From positions 186,001 to 250,000 of the forward strand of contig JANQRS010000006.1 of assembly GCA_028284445.1 (NCBI GenBank): DNA of 64,000 nucleotides, read 5' to 3'. The position numbers were made by a program, and so were the translations under genes. This stretch comes from Calditrichia bacterium (GTDB lineage Bacteria; Calditrichota; Calditrichia; RBG-13-44-9; J075). A model generated the notes under the pieces. That model ran no database searches, had not been told where the DNA came from, and saw only the letters and a program-made list of their open reading frames with translations. Positions 16,538 to 25,547 of this stretch are shown piece after piece. The first letter of the stretch is position 1; each line of letters opens with the position of its first letter.

Positions 16538-19500
16538 TTAGTCGGTATAAAGCAATGTCTGCAGGGGCCGCTTTTCCAGACCCGGACCACTGATATGCAT
16601 TTCGAAAAGTTCGCCACCACCCAGTTCAAAATAACCGGCTGTCAGCGGATGATAGCCTTTTGCCAACGCAATATCACCATAGCTCTCGCGCGGGCCATGC
16701 AAGCCATCGTTGTTCACCACGACTCTATCACCGATGCGCAGCACGCTGCCATCGTCTGAGGTGGTGTAGAAGCGATAAATGCCATCCTGCGGGATGCGAA
16801 CATATCCGTTGACGGCGATACCAAAATCATCCTCGCCTTTCAGCATCGTCGCATCCAGTGTCTTGGCGCGCCCGGTCTTAACCGGCTCAAGCGTGTCAAA
16901 CGGAGGCACCACCGACCATGTACCGCGATATTGGCCATAGCTGAAACCTCGCCTCAAGCCAGATACAGCAGCTGGTTTCTGGATGACAGCCAGTTCGAGC
17001 TGACGATACACCACGGCACTTGGTAATAATCCATCTTTGAAGGCGCGCGCCTGTATTTTCATAGTGGCATCAATATTAAGCGAACCTGAATAAAGTGGTG
17101 AATTCTTGGTGGGAATACTTCCATCCATCGTGTAACGAATTTCCGCGCCGGGGGTCAGGCATTCCATTTCCAGTTGTATACGCTCAAGAAAATAGGCAGC
17201 ATCGCTTTTTAAGATGGGAATAGACACACCATCACCTTCTGTAAGCGATGGCGGAAAGCTCGCTGCTGATGTTCCGCGTTCTCGATTCGGCGTCGCGCTC
17301 ATGACAAAGTCGAGAGTAGCGCCATTTACAAGCGTTCTGTGATCAATCCAGTTGGCATCATGATTTGCGCCATTTACCGAGAGAGAGGCGACATAGGGAT
17401 GATTCAACTGCTGATTCTCCGCATTGATGGTAAGGGTTTTCCCGCTCGGCAAATAAACCACAGCCCTGTCAAAAAGCGGCGCGCCCAACATGTACTGCGG
17501 ATATCCCGGTGAGACCGAATAGAACCCCAGCGCACTCAGCAAATACCAGGCTGACATCTGCCCATTGTCTTCATCTCCTGCTAAGCCATCAGGACCCGGC
17601 CCGTAGAGCTTGGTCATAATTTCCCGCGCACGTTGCTGGGTTTTCCAGGGCTCTCCGGCATAGAGATAGAGATAGATGAGATGATGAACCGGTTGATTGC
17701 CATGGGCATATTGTCCCATGTTGGCAGCCACCATCTCCGTCATTTCATGAATTTCATAACCATAGCTACCCATATCAAAATCAGGCGGTGTATCAAAAAC
17801 GGCATCCAGCTTGGCAACAAAGTTGTCGCGACCGCCATAGAGATTGATCAACCCTTGCGGATCGTGCATTACTGACCATGTGTAGTGCCAGGCACTCCCT
17901 TCTGTAAACGGTCCTCCCCATTCAATGGGGCTAAAATCCGGACGCCAGTCGCCATTGGCAAAACGTCCGCGCATAAAGCCATTTTTCGCATCAAACACAT
18001 TGGCATAGTTCATAGATCGCTGCTTGAAGTATTCAGCATCTTCCGCCTTGCCAAGAGCAGCCGCCATTTGCGCCACACAGAAATCGCCATATGCAAATTC
18101 AAGCGTACGTGCCGTCGCTTCGGAGATGATGTCTGACGGCACGTATCCAAGTGAATCATACCAGGCAACGCCTTCGCGTCCGGTGCCAGGCTTATGGCTG
18201 ACGGTCATCGCATCTTTTCGAATCGCCTCGTAGGCCTGTTCAACATCATAATCCCGAATCCCCTTGGCATAGGCATCGGCAATCACCGAGGCAGTATGGG
18301 TGCCAATCATAACGTTTCGATAACCGGGGCTCATCCATTTGGGCATCCAGCCGCCTTCGCGATAGGCATTCAATAGACCTTCAATAATTTCGTTGCTGCG
18401 ATCCGGGTAGAGGATGGAGAAAAACGGAAATACTGCGCGGAAGGTATCCCAGAAACCATTATCAGTGTATAAGGGACCATCAAGCACTTCACCATTATAG
18501 GGGCTGTAGTGCCGCTGCTTTCCATCAGCGGTCATTTCATGAAAAATTCGTGGAAAGAGCAGCGCCCGATAAAATGCCGTGTAAAATGTGGTTTTCTGAT
18601 CTTCACTGGCGCTCTCAATAGCAATCTTATTCAATTCGCTATTCCAAATCCCGGCGCTTTCACGGCGCACCTCGTCAAAAGTACGCTCACCTATTTCCTG
18701 TTGTAGATTGAGGAGCGCCTGCTCGTGGCTGATAAATGAAGTCCCGATCTTCAGCGTAATTTGATCATTCTGCTTCGTCGGGAAATTGACATATGCGCAA
18801 ACATCCTGACTCTTGAGCTCGGTTCGCATAGGAAAGGGGCGTGGACCGGAGCTCACACCATAGTCGTTAAAGGGTTTATTGAACTCAATAACAAAGTAGC
18901 TTCCGAAATTCTCCGGCACGCCGCTGGAATTGGTTCGCGAGATCCCATAAATTCGCTGATTCTTCACATCAAGGCGCATCTCGCCGTCCTGCTTTCCGGC
19001 ATCAACGATTATATATGCCCCATAATGCTCCGGCATGGTAAAGCGCATAAAGCCACAGCGGGTGGTTGCGGTCATCTCACCACGAATACTGTCACGCGCA
19101 AGAATCACCGAATAGTAATCGGGGCCGGATTCTTCGCTGCCATGATCAAATTCTGATGCCCGCTCGCGATCATCCAAAAGAAGTCGGCCAAGCGCCGGCA
19201 TGATGGAGAACTGCCCATAATCTCCCATCCAGGGGCTGGGCTGATGTGTTGCTCGAAAGCCCTGGATCTCTTTAGATTCGTAGGTATAGATCCAGCGCTC
19301 TTCCCCGGTTTGCGGTGTCCAGGCCGTCATGCCAAAGGGGCGCGCTACAGCGGGATAGGTATTACCATTGGAGAATGCCGGGACGGACTCTGTTCCGATC
19401 AAAGGATTTACGTAGGGAACCAGGTCTTGTATTGTGGGAGATTGTTGGCAAGAAGTAAGCAAAAATGGGAAAGAAAGTATGAGACAGTAGATCACCGAAA

Positions 19501-19555
19501 GAGTTGAACGTTTCGCTTTCTGTGGCGAAACGTTCGACAGTAATGACAACTCCAT
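16538..19555 (-). CDS. GH92 alpha-mannosidase lipoprotein with chitobiase-C and PA14 domains
   Basis: An exo-acting, calcium-dependent alpha-mannosidase of family GH92. Markers include YVNPLIGTE, GNTYPAVARPFGM, WDTFRAVFPFF, EGSAWHYTWSVMHDPQGL and GDEDNGQMSAWYLLSALGFY (catalytic Asp region). After the GH92 unit come a chitobiase/hexosaminidase C-terminal-like module (IRYTMDGSIPTKNSPLY) and a PA14 module (GIYRFYTTSDDGSVLRIGD) that may bind glycan. The lipobox is FPFLLTSC. The frame is open to 19648, but GGAAGG four bases before the ATG at 19555 and the signal peptide favour 19555. An 11-base hairpin lies in the first codons. Symporter and EEP genes follow directly. Confidence 0.95.
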   Translation of the reverse strand: MELSLLSNVSPQKAKRSTLSVIYCLILSFPFLLTSCQQSPTIQDLVPYVNPLIGTESVPAFSNGNTYPAVARPFGMTAWTPQTGEERWIYTYESKEIQGFRATHQPSPWMGDYGQFSIMPALGRLLLDDRERASEFDHGSEESGPDYYSVILARDSIRGEMTATTRCGFMRFTMPEHYGAYIIVDAGKQDGEMRLDVKNQRIYGISRTNSSGVPENFGSYFVIEFNKPFNDYGVSSGPRPFPMRTELKSQDVCAYVNFPTKQNDQITLKIGTSFISHEQALLNLQQEIGERTFDEVRRESAGIWNSELNKIAIESASEDQKTTFYTAFYRALLFPRIFHEMTADGKQRHYSPYNGEVLDGPLYTDNGFWDTFRAVFPFFSILYPDRSNEIIEGLLNAYREGGWMPKWMSPGYRNVMIGTHTASVIADAYAKGIRDYDVEQAYEAIRKDAMTVSHKPGTGREGVAWYDSLGYVPSDIISEATARTLEFAYGDFCVAQMAAALGKAEDAEYFKQRSMNYANVFDAKNGFMRGRFANGDWRPDFSPIEWGGPFTEGSAWHYTWSVMHDPQGLINLYGGRDNFVAKLDAVFDTPPDFDMGSYGYEIHEMTEMVAANMGQYAHGNQPVHHLIYLYLYAGEPWKTQQRAREIMTKLYGPGPDGLAGDEDNGQMSAWYLLSALGFYSVSPGYPQYMLGAPLFDRAVVYLPSGKTLTINAENQQLNHPYVASLSVNGANHDANWIDHRTLVNGATLDFVMSATPNRERGTSAASFPPSLTEGDGVSIPILKSDAAYFLERIQLEMECLTPGAEIRYTMDGSIPTKNSPLYSGSLNIDATMKIQARAFKDGLLPSAVVYRQLELAVIQKPAAVSGLRRGFSYGQYRGTWSVVPPFDTLEPVKTGRAKTLDATMLKGEDDFGIAVNGYVRIPQDGIYRFYTTSDDGSVLRIGDRVVVNNDGLHGPRESYGDIALAKGYHPLTAGYFELGGGELFEMHISGPGLEKRPLQTLLYTD
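19506..19535. promoter_or_regulatory. Hairpin in the first codons of the GH92 gene
   Basis: GAACGTTTCGC (19506-19516) and GCGAAACGTTC (19525-19535) are perfect 11-base arms with an 8-base loop, about 20 bases inside the coding sequence. Such a stem in the initiation region could lower translation, or the sequence could be a protein-binding palindrome. AACGTTTC recurs at 33481-33488 in the divergent promoter region. Confidence 0.5.
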
Positions 19556-19604
19556 TAAACCTTCCAGATTATGGGTGATATTCCAAAGAGAATACAATGA
19601 CGAA

Positions 19605-21422
19605 CTATTTTGCGTACAGGAACTGGCCGGTATGCGAAACCGCCTCATGAATCAAGCGATAAAAATACAGGCCGCTGCCTACCTGCGTGCCTGCGAGATC
19701 CGTTCCATCCCAGCGAAAATAGCCGCGCCCGGCTTCAAAATCCCGCTCTGCAACATATATGCTCTTGCCAAGCAAATCGAAAATCTGCAGAGTTACCCTG
19801 CCGCCCACCTGCAGATCAAATTCAATATTTGTGGCGCCGTTAAACGGATTGGGATATTGGCTGACAAAGCGAAAATTGTCGATCAATGCAGCCGGATCAA
19901 CGCCTGGTGAATCTTCAATACCCACAACACCCATATCTTCGATGATGTGTATGGTCTGATTCACGCCGATTTGCTGATAGCTTTCGCTTTCACCGGTAGG
20001 CCAGGTAATAGTGATATCATCCACCACATCAATATCAGCCAATCCGAAATGAACCGGCTGCGAGCTCTGGCCGTAAAAATCCACGCCGTCATTGATACGA
20101 TGTAAGACGTGACCGCCGGCAGTCAATTTTACGGTAGCGCCGTAAGCATCGCGATTGGAAACTGTACCTTCCAGCTTGATCTTCAGCCAATTGCCATCAG
20201 CGATGTTGTTTTCGTAAAGGTAGGGTGGGTTAAACCAGTTCGTCACCAGCATGTCCAAATCGCCGTCATCGTCATAATCGACTGTAACCAGGGCACGCGC
20301 CTCATTCGCGCCATTTACGACCCAATTGGCAGAGACATCGGTAAAGCCAACGGTACCGGTTTCCAGGGTATTCTCAAACATCACGTTCTTGCTGGGATCC
20401 TGCCAAAAGCCATTGACAACATATATATCCAGATCCAAATCATGATCGACGTCGAAGAATTCCGTTCCCCAGGCCCATTCCGCGCGATCAACGCCAAGCT
20501 CGATGGACCGGTTGGTAAAGGTGCCGTCACCATTGTTTTGAAACAGCGGATTGGGCGTCGGGATAAAGAGATCTGCAATATTTGTGGCATAAAGATCGAA
20601 ATAGCCGTTGTTGTCGTAGTCCCCGATGGCGATTCCCATGCCGTTACCAGAGTCGGCCAATCCAAAAAGGTCTGTTGCTTCCTGGAACACCTTATTCCCA
20701 ACATTCCGGTAAAACGTGTTCCAGCCATAATCGTTAATGACATATAAGTCTATCAGTTCATCATTATCGGCATCAAAAGCAACGGCGCTCCAGGTAGAAC
20801 CAATATCATCAAGCCCACTTGCCTCAGAGACATCAGTAAAAGTACCATCGCCGTTGTTTTCGAACATATCATTACGGCCAATCCAGGCTCCGACGTAGAT
20901 ATCCAAATCGCCGTCTGTATCGTAATCCCACCAGATTGCGCTGGAATGATAATCCTCTTCCCGACCAGCAACACCAGCGCTGGCAGTGACGTCAGTAAAA
21001 GTGCCGTCACCATTGTTCAGATACAGTTCATTCGGCCCAATACAGGTCAGGAAAAGATCGGGATAACCATCGTTGTTGTAGTCGCCCCAGGAAGCACCTT
21101 GTTTATCTCCCATTAGCCCGGAACGGTTGGGACTCATGCGGGTACGGACCCCAGCCGCTTCGGCAACATCCAGATAGGTACCATCACCATTGTTGCGGTA
21201 TAAGCGGTTGTAGGTGCGGGTATTGCCATTTTCATAAAAATCGCAGGCAACGATATAGATGTCCAGATCACCATCCTGGTCATAGTCGGCAACAGCAGCA
21301 CCGTTACTATGATGGGAGGGACTGATTCCGACAGCCGTTGCTTTTTCCGGGAAGAGTTGCGCCTGCAGCGTCGTAAAACCAAGCAACATCGAGAGACAAA
21401 CGAAACGAATCACTGGCTTCAT
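19605..21422 (-). CDS. FG-GAP/VCBS propeller with ASPIC/UnbV domain, type IX sorted
   Basis: 605 residues. A signal peptide (VCLSMLLGFTTLQAQ) is followed by seven calcium-loop repeats (DYDQDGDLDIYIV, DYNNDGYPDLFL, DYDTDGDLDIYVG and so on), an ASPIC/UnbV domain (YGATVKLTAGGHVLHRINDGVDFYGQ, VHFGLADIDVVDDITITWPTG) and a type IX tail (YPNPFNGATNIEFDL to GQFLYAK). In several phyla ASPIC/UnbV proteins sit with glycan or sulfatase loci; role unproven, carbohydrate binding likely. The next gene upstream (21447-23249) is a paralogue 24 bases away. AAGGTGAAT precedes the ATG. Confidence 0.88.
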   Translation of the reverse strand: MKPVIRFVCLSMLLGFTTLQAQLFPEKATAVGISPSHHSNGAAVADYDQDGDLDIYIVACDFYENGNTRTYNRLYRNNGDGTYLDVAEAAGVRTRMSPNRSGLMGDKQGASWGDYNNDGYPDLFLTCIGPNELYLNNGDGTFTDVTASAGVAGREEDYHSSAIWWDYDTDGDLDIYVGAWIGRNDMFENNGDGTFTDVSEASGLDDIGSTWSAVAFDADNDELIDLYVINDYGWNTFYRNVGNKVFQEATDLFGLADSGNGMGIAIGDYDNNGYFDLYATNIADLFIPTPNPLFQNNGDGTFTNRSIELGVDRAEWAWGTEFFDVDHDLDLDIYVVNGFWQDPSKNVMFENTLETGTVGFTDVSANWVVNGANEARALVTVDYDDDGDLDMLVTNWFNPPYLYENNIADGNWLKIKLEGTVSNRDAYGATVKLTAGGHVLHRINDGVDFYGQSSQPVHFGLADIDVVDDITITWPTGESESYQQIGVNQTIHIIEDMGVVGIEDSPGVDPAALIDNFRFVSQYPNPFNGATNIEFDLQVGGRVTLQIFDLLGKSIYVAERDFEAGRGYFRWDGTDLAGTQVGSGLYFYRLIHEAVSHTGQFLYAK

Positions 21423-21446
21423 ATATTCACCTTGAGATCGAATGAG

Positions 21447-23249
21447 CTATTTGATATAGAGCATTTTTCCGCTTTGCTGCTCACCTTCAAAAAGAAGGGA
21501 GAAGATATAGTAACCACTGCCAACATTTTGACGATGTTGATCGCGGCCGTTCCAACTGATTTCATTGATTCCGGCAACGAGTGACTTCTGCTGGCGAAGC
21601 ACTTCCCGGCCGTTGATATCAACGATTTGTAAAACCACCTGACCAGAGCGAGGCAAACTAAACTGAATTGTTGTGCTCCCGTTAAACGGGTTTGGATAGT
21701 TACTGATAAGTTGAAAGTTGGTAATCTCAGGTCCGGCCGGTGTTGTATGGATCGCTGTTGCCACACCTTCACCCTCTTTAAGGTGAACAAGCTGATTCAC
21801 CGGCAGATCAAGAAAGTCTTCGCTTTGCCCGCCAGCCCATTTGACAGTTACCTTATCGATCGTATCCCAATCACCCAAACCAAAGTGAACAGGGAGAATG
21901 CTTTGACCAAAAAAATCAACACCGTCGTTGATACGATAGAGACTTGTACCGTCAACCGTCAATTTAACAACAGCGCCATAGCCGTTGCGATTGGTTGAAG
22001 TGCCTTCCAACTGCAGTTTTACCCAATTGCTGCTATTTCCCTGGTTCTGGTAGAGGTAGGGCTGCTTGGTCACATTGGCAACCAGCATATCCAGATCGCC
22101 ATCGTTGTCATAGTCGAAGACGACCAGACCGCGGGCCTCGAAGGGACCATTGGCGCCGCACTCGGCAGAAATGTCGGTGTAATTCAGCGAGCCGGTTTCT
22201 ACGATATTTTTAAAGAAGAAGTTATTTCCAGGTTGTGTACCCCACCCATTCACAACGTAAAGGTCCAAGTCGCGATCATGATCATAATCGAAGAACTCAG
22301 TTCCCCAGGCCCATCCGGCGTCATCGACACCGACCAAGGCAGAAATATTCGAAAAAGTGCCCTGACCGCTGTTTTCAAAAAGCGGATTCGGGACAATACT
22401 GGCGATATTCGTGACATAGACGTCAAACAGGCCGTCCGCATTGTAGTCGGCCAGCGCGGCGCCCATGCCATTTCCGATATCGTTCAATTGGAACTGATCG
22501 GTTCGTTCACTGAAGGTTTTATCGCCATTGTTCAAATAAAATCTATTGGGGCCAAAATCGTTCGCCAGGTAGAGATCGGGCAAGCCGTCGTTGTTGGCGT
22601 CAAAAGGAAGAGGGGTAAATGTTTGGCCAATGTCGTCAAGGCCTGAGGCTGCGGATACATCCGTAAAATTACCGCTGCCATCATTTTCAAAAAGGAGGTT
22701 GCTGCGGGTATAAGAACCGACATAAAGATCGAGGTCACCATCCAGATCATAATCCCACCAGGCGGCGGTCGTATGCATGCCTTCAGGATTTCCAATGATA
22801 CCAACACTTTGCGATACTTCTGCAAAAGTGCCATCACCATTGTTGTGGTACAATTCCAGGGCGCCGTGGACACAGTGCAGTAAATCCGCGTAGCCATCAT
22901 CATTATAGTCGCCCCAGGCAGCACCGAGTTTTTTGCCCATTATGCCTAAAACACCGCCGCTGGCCCGGCTCAGCACGCCGGCAGCTTCTGTCACATCTGT
23001 AAAAGTGCCGTCTCCCTGGTTACGAAACAAGCGGTTCCAGGTGGTCAGATCACCGGCGGTGTAAGGACGCTGGGCAACAAGATAGACATCCAAATACCCG
23101 TCATTATCATAGTCAGCGACAGCAGCACCATTGCTATGACTGGCCTGTGACAAGCCGGATTCATCTGCTTTCAATGAAAAATCCTGCGCGATGATCATCC
23201 CGTACATCGCAAAGAGCAAAAACACTGAGACGTAACGTTTTGGCATCAT
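21447..23249 (-). CDS. Paralogous FG-GAP/VCBS + ASPIC/UnbV protein, type IX sorted
   Basis: 600 residues with the same architecture as its downstream neighbour: signal peptide (VFLLFAMYGMIIAQ), seven repeats (DYDNDGYLDVYLV through DYDNDGDLDMLVA), an ASPIC/UnbV domain (YGAVVKLTVDGTSLYRINDG, VHFGLGDWDTIDKVTVKW) and a sorting domain (SNYPNPFNGSTTIQF to GKMLYIK). The pair is a tandem duplication that has since diverged. The AAGGTGCCC site lies just before the ATG, and a full intrinsic terminator ends only 14 bases upstream of that ATG, so expression probably depends on read-through from the CBM9 gene. Confidence 0.88.
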   Translation of the reverse strand: MMPKRYVSVFLLFAMYGMIIAQDFSLKADESGLSQASHSNGAAVADYDNDGYLDVYLVAQRPYTAGDLTTWNRLFRNQGDGTFTDVTEAAGVLSRASGGVLGIMGKKLGAAWGDYNDDGYADLLHCVHGALELYHNNGDGTFAEVSQSVGIIGNPEGMHTTAAWWDYDLDGDLDLYVGSYTRSNLLFENDGSGNFTDVSAASGLDDIGQTFTPLPFDANNDGLPDLYLANDFGPNRFYLNNGDKTFSERTDQFQLNDIGNGMGAALADYNADGLFDVYVTNIASIVPNPLFENSGQGTFSNISALVGVDDAGWAWGTEFFDYDHDRDLDLYVVNGWGTQPGNNFFFKNIVETGSLNYTDISAECGANGPFEARGLVVFDYDNDGDLDMLVANVTKQPYLYQNQGNSSNWVKLQLEGTSTNRNGYGAVVKLTVDGTSLYRINDGVDFFGQSILPVHFGLGDWDTIDKVTVKWAGGQSEDFLDLPVNQLVHLKEGEGVATAIHTTPAGPEITNFQLISNYPNPFNGSTTIQFSLPRSGQVVLQIVDINGREVLRQQKSLVAGINEISWNGRDQHRQNVGSGYYIFSLLFEGEQQSGKMLYIK

Positions 23250-23262
23250 TGGGCACCTTATT

Positions 23263-23292
23263 AAAAAAGCGGGACTGGCAAATGCCAGTCCC
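23263..23292 (-). terminator. Intrinsic terminator after the CBM9-like gene
   Basis: Minus-strand GGGACTGGCA (23283-23292) and TGCCAGTCCC (23271-23280) form a 10-base perfect stem with a two-base gap, followed by GCTTTTTT. It lies 30 bases past the stop of 23322-25265 and just before the next gene's ribosome-binding site. Confidence 0.85.
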
Positions 23293-23321
23293 TGCTTAAA
23301 AACACAACGAGATAGACCTGC

Positions 23322-25265
23322 TTACTTGAGCAGCATCATCTTGATCGTCGAAGTTTGGGTCTTGCTTTGCAGCACGGAGATATACATACCGCTGGCCAGG
23401 CTGGAGAAATCTACCTGACGATAGTGGGTTCCTGCGGAAAGGTTTTCATTGTCAAATACGGTGAAAACCAACTGACCGAGGATGTTGTATACCTTCAAGC
23501 TTGCATCGGTTCTTTGGTCAAGCGTGAAGCTCATGGTTGTTGACGGGTTGAACGGATTCGGGTAGTTCTGATGCAGATCGAATCCACCGGCAATAACCGG
23601 AGTGTCTTCTTCAATACCTACCGGTACGTCGATGGTCAGGCTGCCGGTACGAACCAGGTCAATTGCTTCAACGAGGCTATAGCTCTTGATATCGGAATAT
23701 TGGAATCCAGGTCCAACACCCATCCAGGCAGCAAAGCCCTTCGGAGTATATGCCATACCCTTCCAGGATTCGTTAACTGTGGTGGTATCGAGGTCATACA
23801 GACTCCAGGTGATCGCAACGCGTTCGCCAACAGTCCACTCCATCAAGTTGCCGGTGCTCGGAGATTCAATATCAAAGATATCGATCTGACCTTCAATGTC
23901 ATATCCATCTTCATTCGGCCAGACACTGTAATCGAGAAATGTGGTCGGAGTAGCAATGTTGGTATTGAATTCGTTGAACGCCAGTATTTTGGTCGAGTCG
24001 CGCAATGCGTCAAAACCAGCGTTGAACTGCACTGAGTAGTTACCCAATGAGTCATTCAGGTTTCCAACGTTTTCCGGCAGCAATACATCGCCGATATCCC
24101 AGTTGTTGAGATACAATTCAACAACATCACCTTGCCAGTTAACCACGTCTGACAGCCAGCCCGGGAAGTTATCCTGGACGGATGCAGCAAAATAGATGAA
24201 ACCATTGTCGTTGTCATGCTGCATGTAGATAGTACCTTTAAGATCTTCGTCGAATGTCGGGTAGTTATTACCGAGTTCATTCGGGAAGCGACCGCTATCC
24301 GGAATAGCTTCCAGGAAGTGATCGGTCGGGAAAGCAAAGTTCCAGTCAGTCAGGTCGCCATCAACCGTAACCGGACGGTTTGCAGCAACTTTCTTGATAT
24401 AAGGGGTAACGAAATCAAAGACAGCATCGTCTTCCCAGGGTGTGCCACGCGGGGTATCCAGAACGTCGATCGCCTGGAAACCTTCAGAGGGGCCCATCCA
24501 GCCGGCGAATCCCAGCGGCGTATATGCCCAACCGTCAAAGTTGGTGCCACCGTCTACTTCATCACCGGGATCAATGTCATACATGGACCAGGTGATACCA
24601 ATACGGCTACCAGCTTGCGGCATCAGGGAGTTTCCGGTATTCGGAGATTCTACGTCCAGCCAGTCAATTTGACCTTCAAGGGTATATCCATCTTCATCCG
24701 GCCAAATTGTATATGCCATATTGGTGTTTTCCGTTTCGATGGTGGTACCGAAAGGACCATAGGCATAGATAGCTGTTGAGTCAAGCAATGCATTGAAAGC
24801 AATATTGAACTGGAGATAATACTGACCAGTTGTGTCATTGTCCTGAGAAACCGGTGCTTCCGGAGACAATGCATTACCAATATCCCAGTTACAGAAATAG
24901 ATTTCAATAGCATCGGATGCCCACTGGGTATCCGAGGTATAACCCGGATTGTCATCACGAACATGCGCTGCGAAATAGAGTGCAAATTCGTCCCACATCA
25001 TATAGATGTCACCGCTCATGTCATCGTCGGACTCAGGCAGGTTACTGCCAAGTTCAACGCGAAAACGGCTGGTGTCCGGAATACTTGCACTGTTATGGCG
25101 AATCGGATAGGCAAAAGCCCACTCGTCCAGAACACCATCAACAGTAATCGGCGCCGGCGCCTTCATCATATAAGGCACAGAAATGTCCTTACTGCTGACC
25201 ATTTCCTGGCCCATCAGCAATCCGGACATCAAGATACAACACAGGATACTTATCGCTTTTTTCAT
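23322..25265 (-). CDS. Secreted protein with two CBM9-like domains, type IX sorted
   Basis: 647 residues. After a signal peptide (ILCCILMSGLLMGQ) there are two homologous ~250-residue units, each opening ITVDGVLDEWAFAYP or VTVDGDLTDWNFAFP. Both contain aromatic-rich CBM9/DOMON-like motifs (DAIEIYFCNWDIG / DVVELYLNNWDIG, DGYTLEGQIDWLDVESP / DGYDIEGQIDIFDIESP, WAYTPLGFAGWMG / MAYTPKGFAAWMG). A type IX tail (NYPNPFNPSTTMSFTL to IKMMLLK) follows. CBM9-type domains bind reducing ends of sugars, so this is a good candidate surface glycan-binding protein taking the place of a SusD/SusE. It has its own strong terminator, which may make it the most abundant product. Confidence 0.88.
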   Translation of the reverse strand: MKKAISILCCILMSGLLMGQEMVSSKDISVPYMMKAPAPITVDGVLDEWAFAYPIRHNSASIPDTSRFRVELGSNLPESDDDMSGDIYMMWDEFALYFAAHVRDDNPGYTSDTQWASDAIEIYFCNWDIGNALSPEAPVSQDNDTTGQYYLQFNIAFNALLDSTAIYAYGPFGTTIETENTNMAYTIWPDEDGYTLEGQIDWLDVESPNTGNSLMPQAGSRIGITWSMYDIDPGDEVDGGTNFDGWAYTPLGFAGWMGPSEGFQAIDVLDTPRGTPWEDDAVFDFVTPYIKKVAANRPVTVDGDLTDWNFAFPTDHFLEAIPDSGRFPNELGNNYPTFDEDLKGTIYMQHDNDNGFIYFAASVQDNFPGWLSDVVNWQGDVVELYLNNWDIGDVLLPENVGNLNDSLGNYSVQFNAGFDALRDSTKILAFNEFNTNIATPTTFLDYSVWPNEDGYDIEGQIDIFDIESPSTGNLMEWTVGERVAITWSLYDLDTTTVNESWKGMAYTPKGFAAWMGVGPGFQYSDIKSYSLVEAIDLVRTGSLTIDVPVGIEEDTPVIAGGFDLHQNYPNPFNPSTTMSFTLDQRTDASLKVYNILGQLVFTVFDNENLSAGTHYRQVDFSSLASGMYISVLQSKTQTSTIKMMLLK

Positions 25266-25547
25266 CGATTTACTTCCTCCTGATGATTAGTGATTTAGTG
25301 AATTGGGGTTTTTTTACTAAATAGTCTCGTCACAATGCGTTTGCTCAGGTCCTCCTTCAGGTTTAAGAAACTGTCGATTTTAACTTCAACGGCAAGATGC
25401 CTGGTGGAGCATCGATATGGATGAGAACTCGCGATGTTATATGCGTGGCCTTGATCCGAAAGATACCGCTGAAGCGAGACAATGCCAAAATGTTTTCTAT
25501 TCGCCTGGCCGATTGCCAGGCTGAGTCATTTCAATATCACCTTGAGA
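25266..25547. other. Spacer between surface-protein genes
   Basis: This 282-base gap has no credible ORF. A hairpin GCCTGGC-CGATT-GCCAGGC (25503-25521) lies 27 bases past the stop of the 1190-residue protein, without a T-tract; it may slow or partly end transcription. A promoter for the CBM9 gene is expected here but I see no convincing -35/-10 pair. Confidence 0.5.

Noticed and set aside
20109..20747. 212-codon plus-strand ORF opposite an ASPIC/UnbV gene
   Set aside because: Repeated IVIV-type composition comes from reversed DxDxDG codons, not from a real protein.
21428..21440. CACCTTGAG match to the two-hairpin repeat upstream of 19605-21422 (and again near 25534)
   Set aside because: At 21430 it is the reverse complement of the gene's own AAGGTG ribosome-binding site, and neither place has the GGGAT or CCTGGGG stems.
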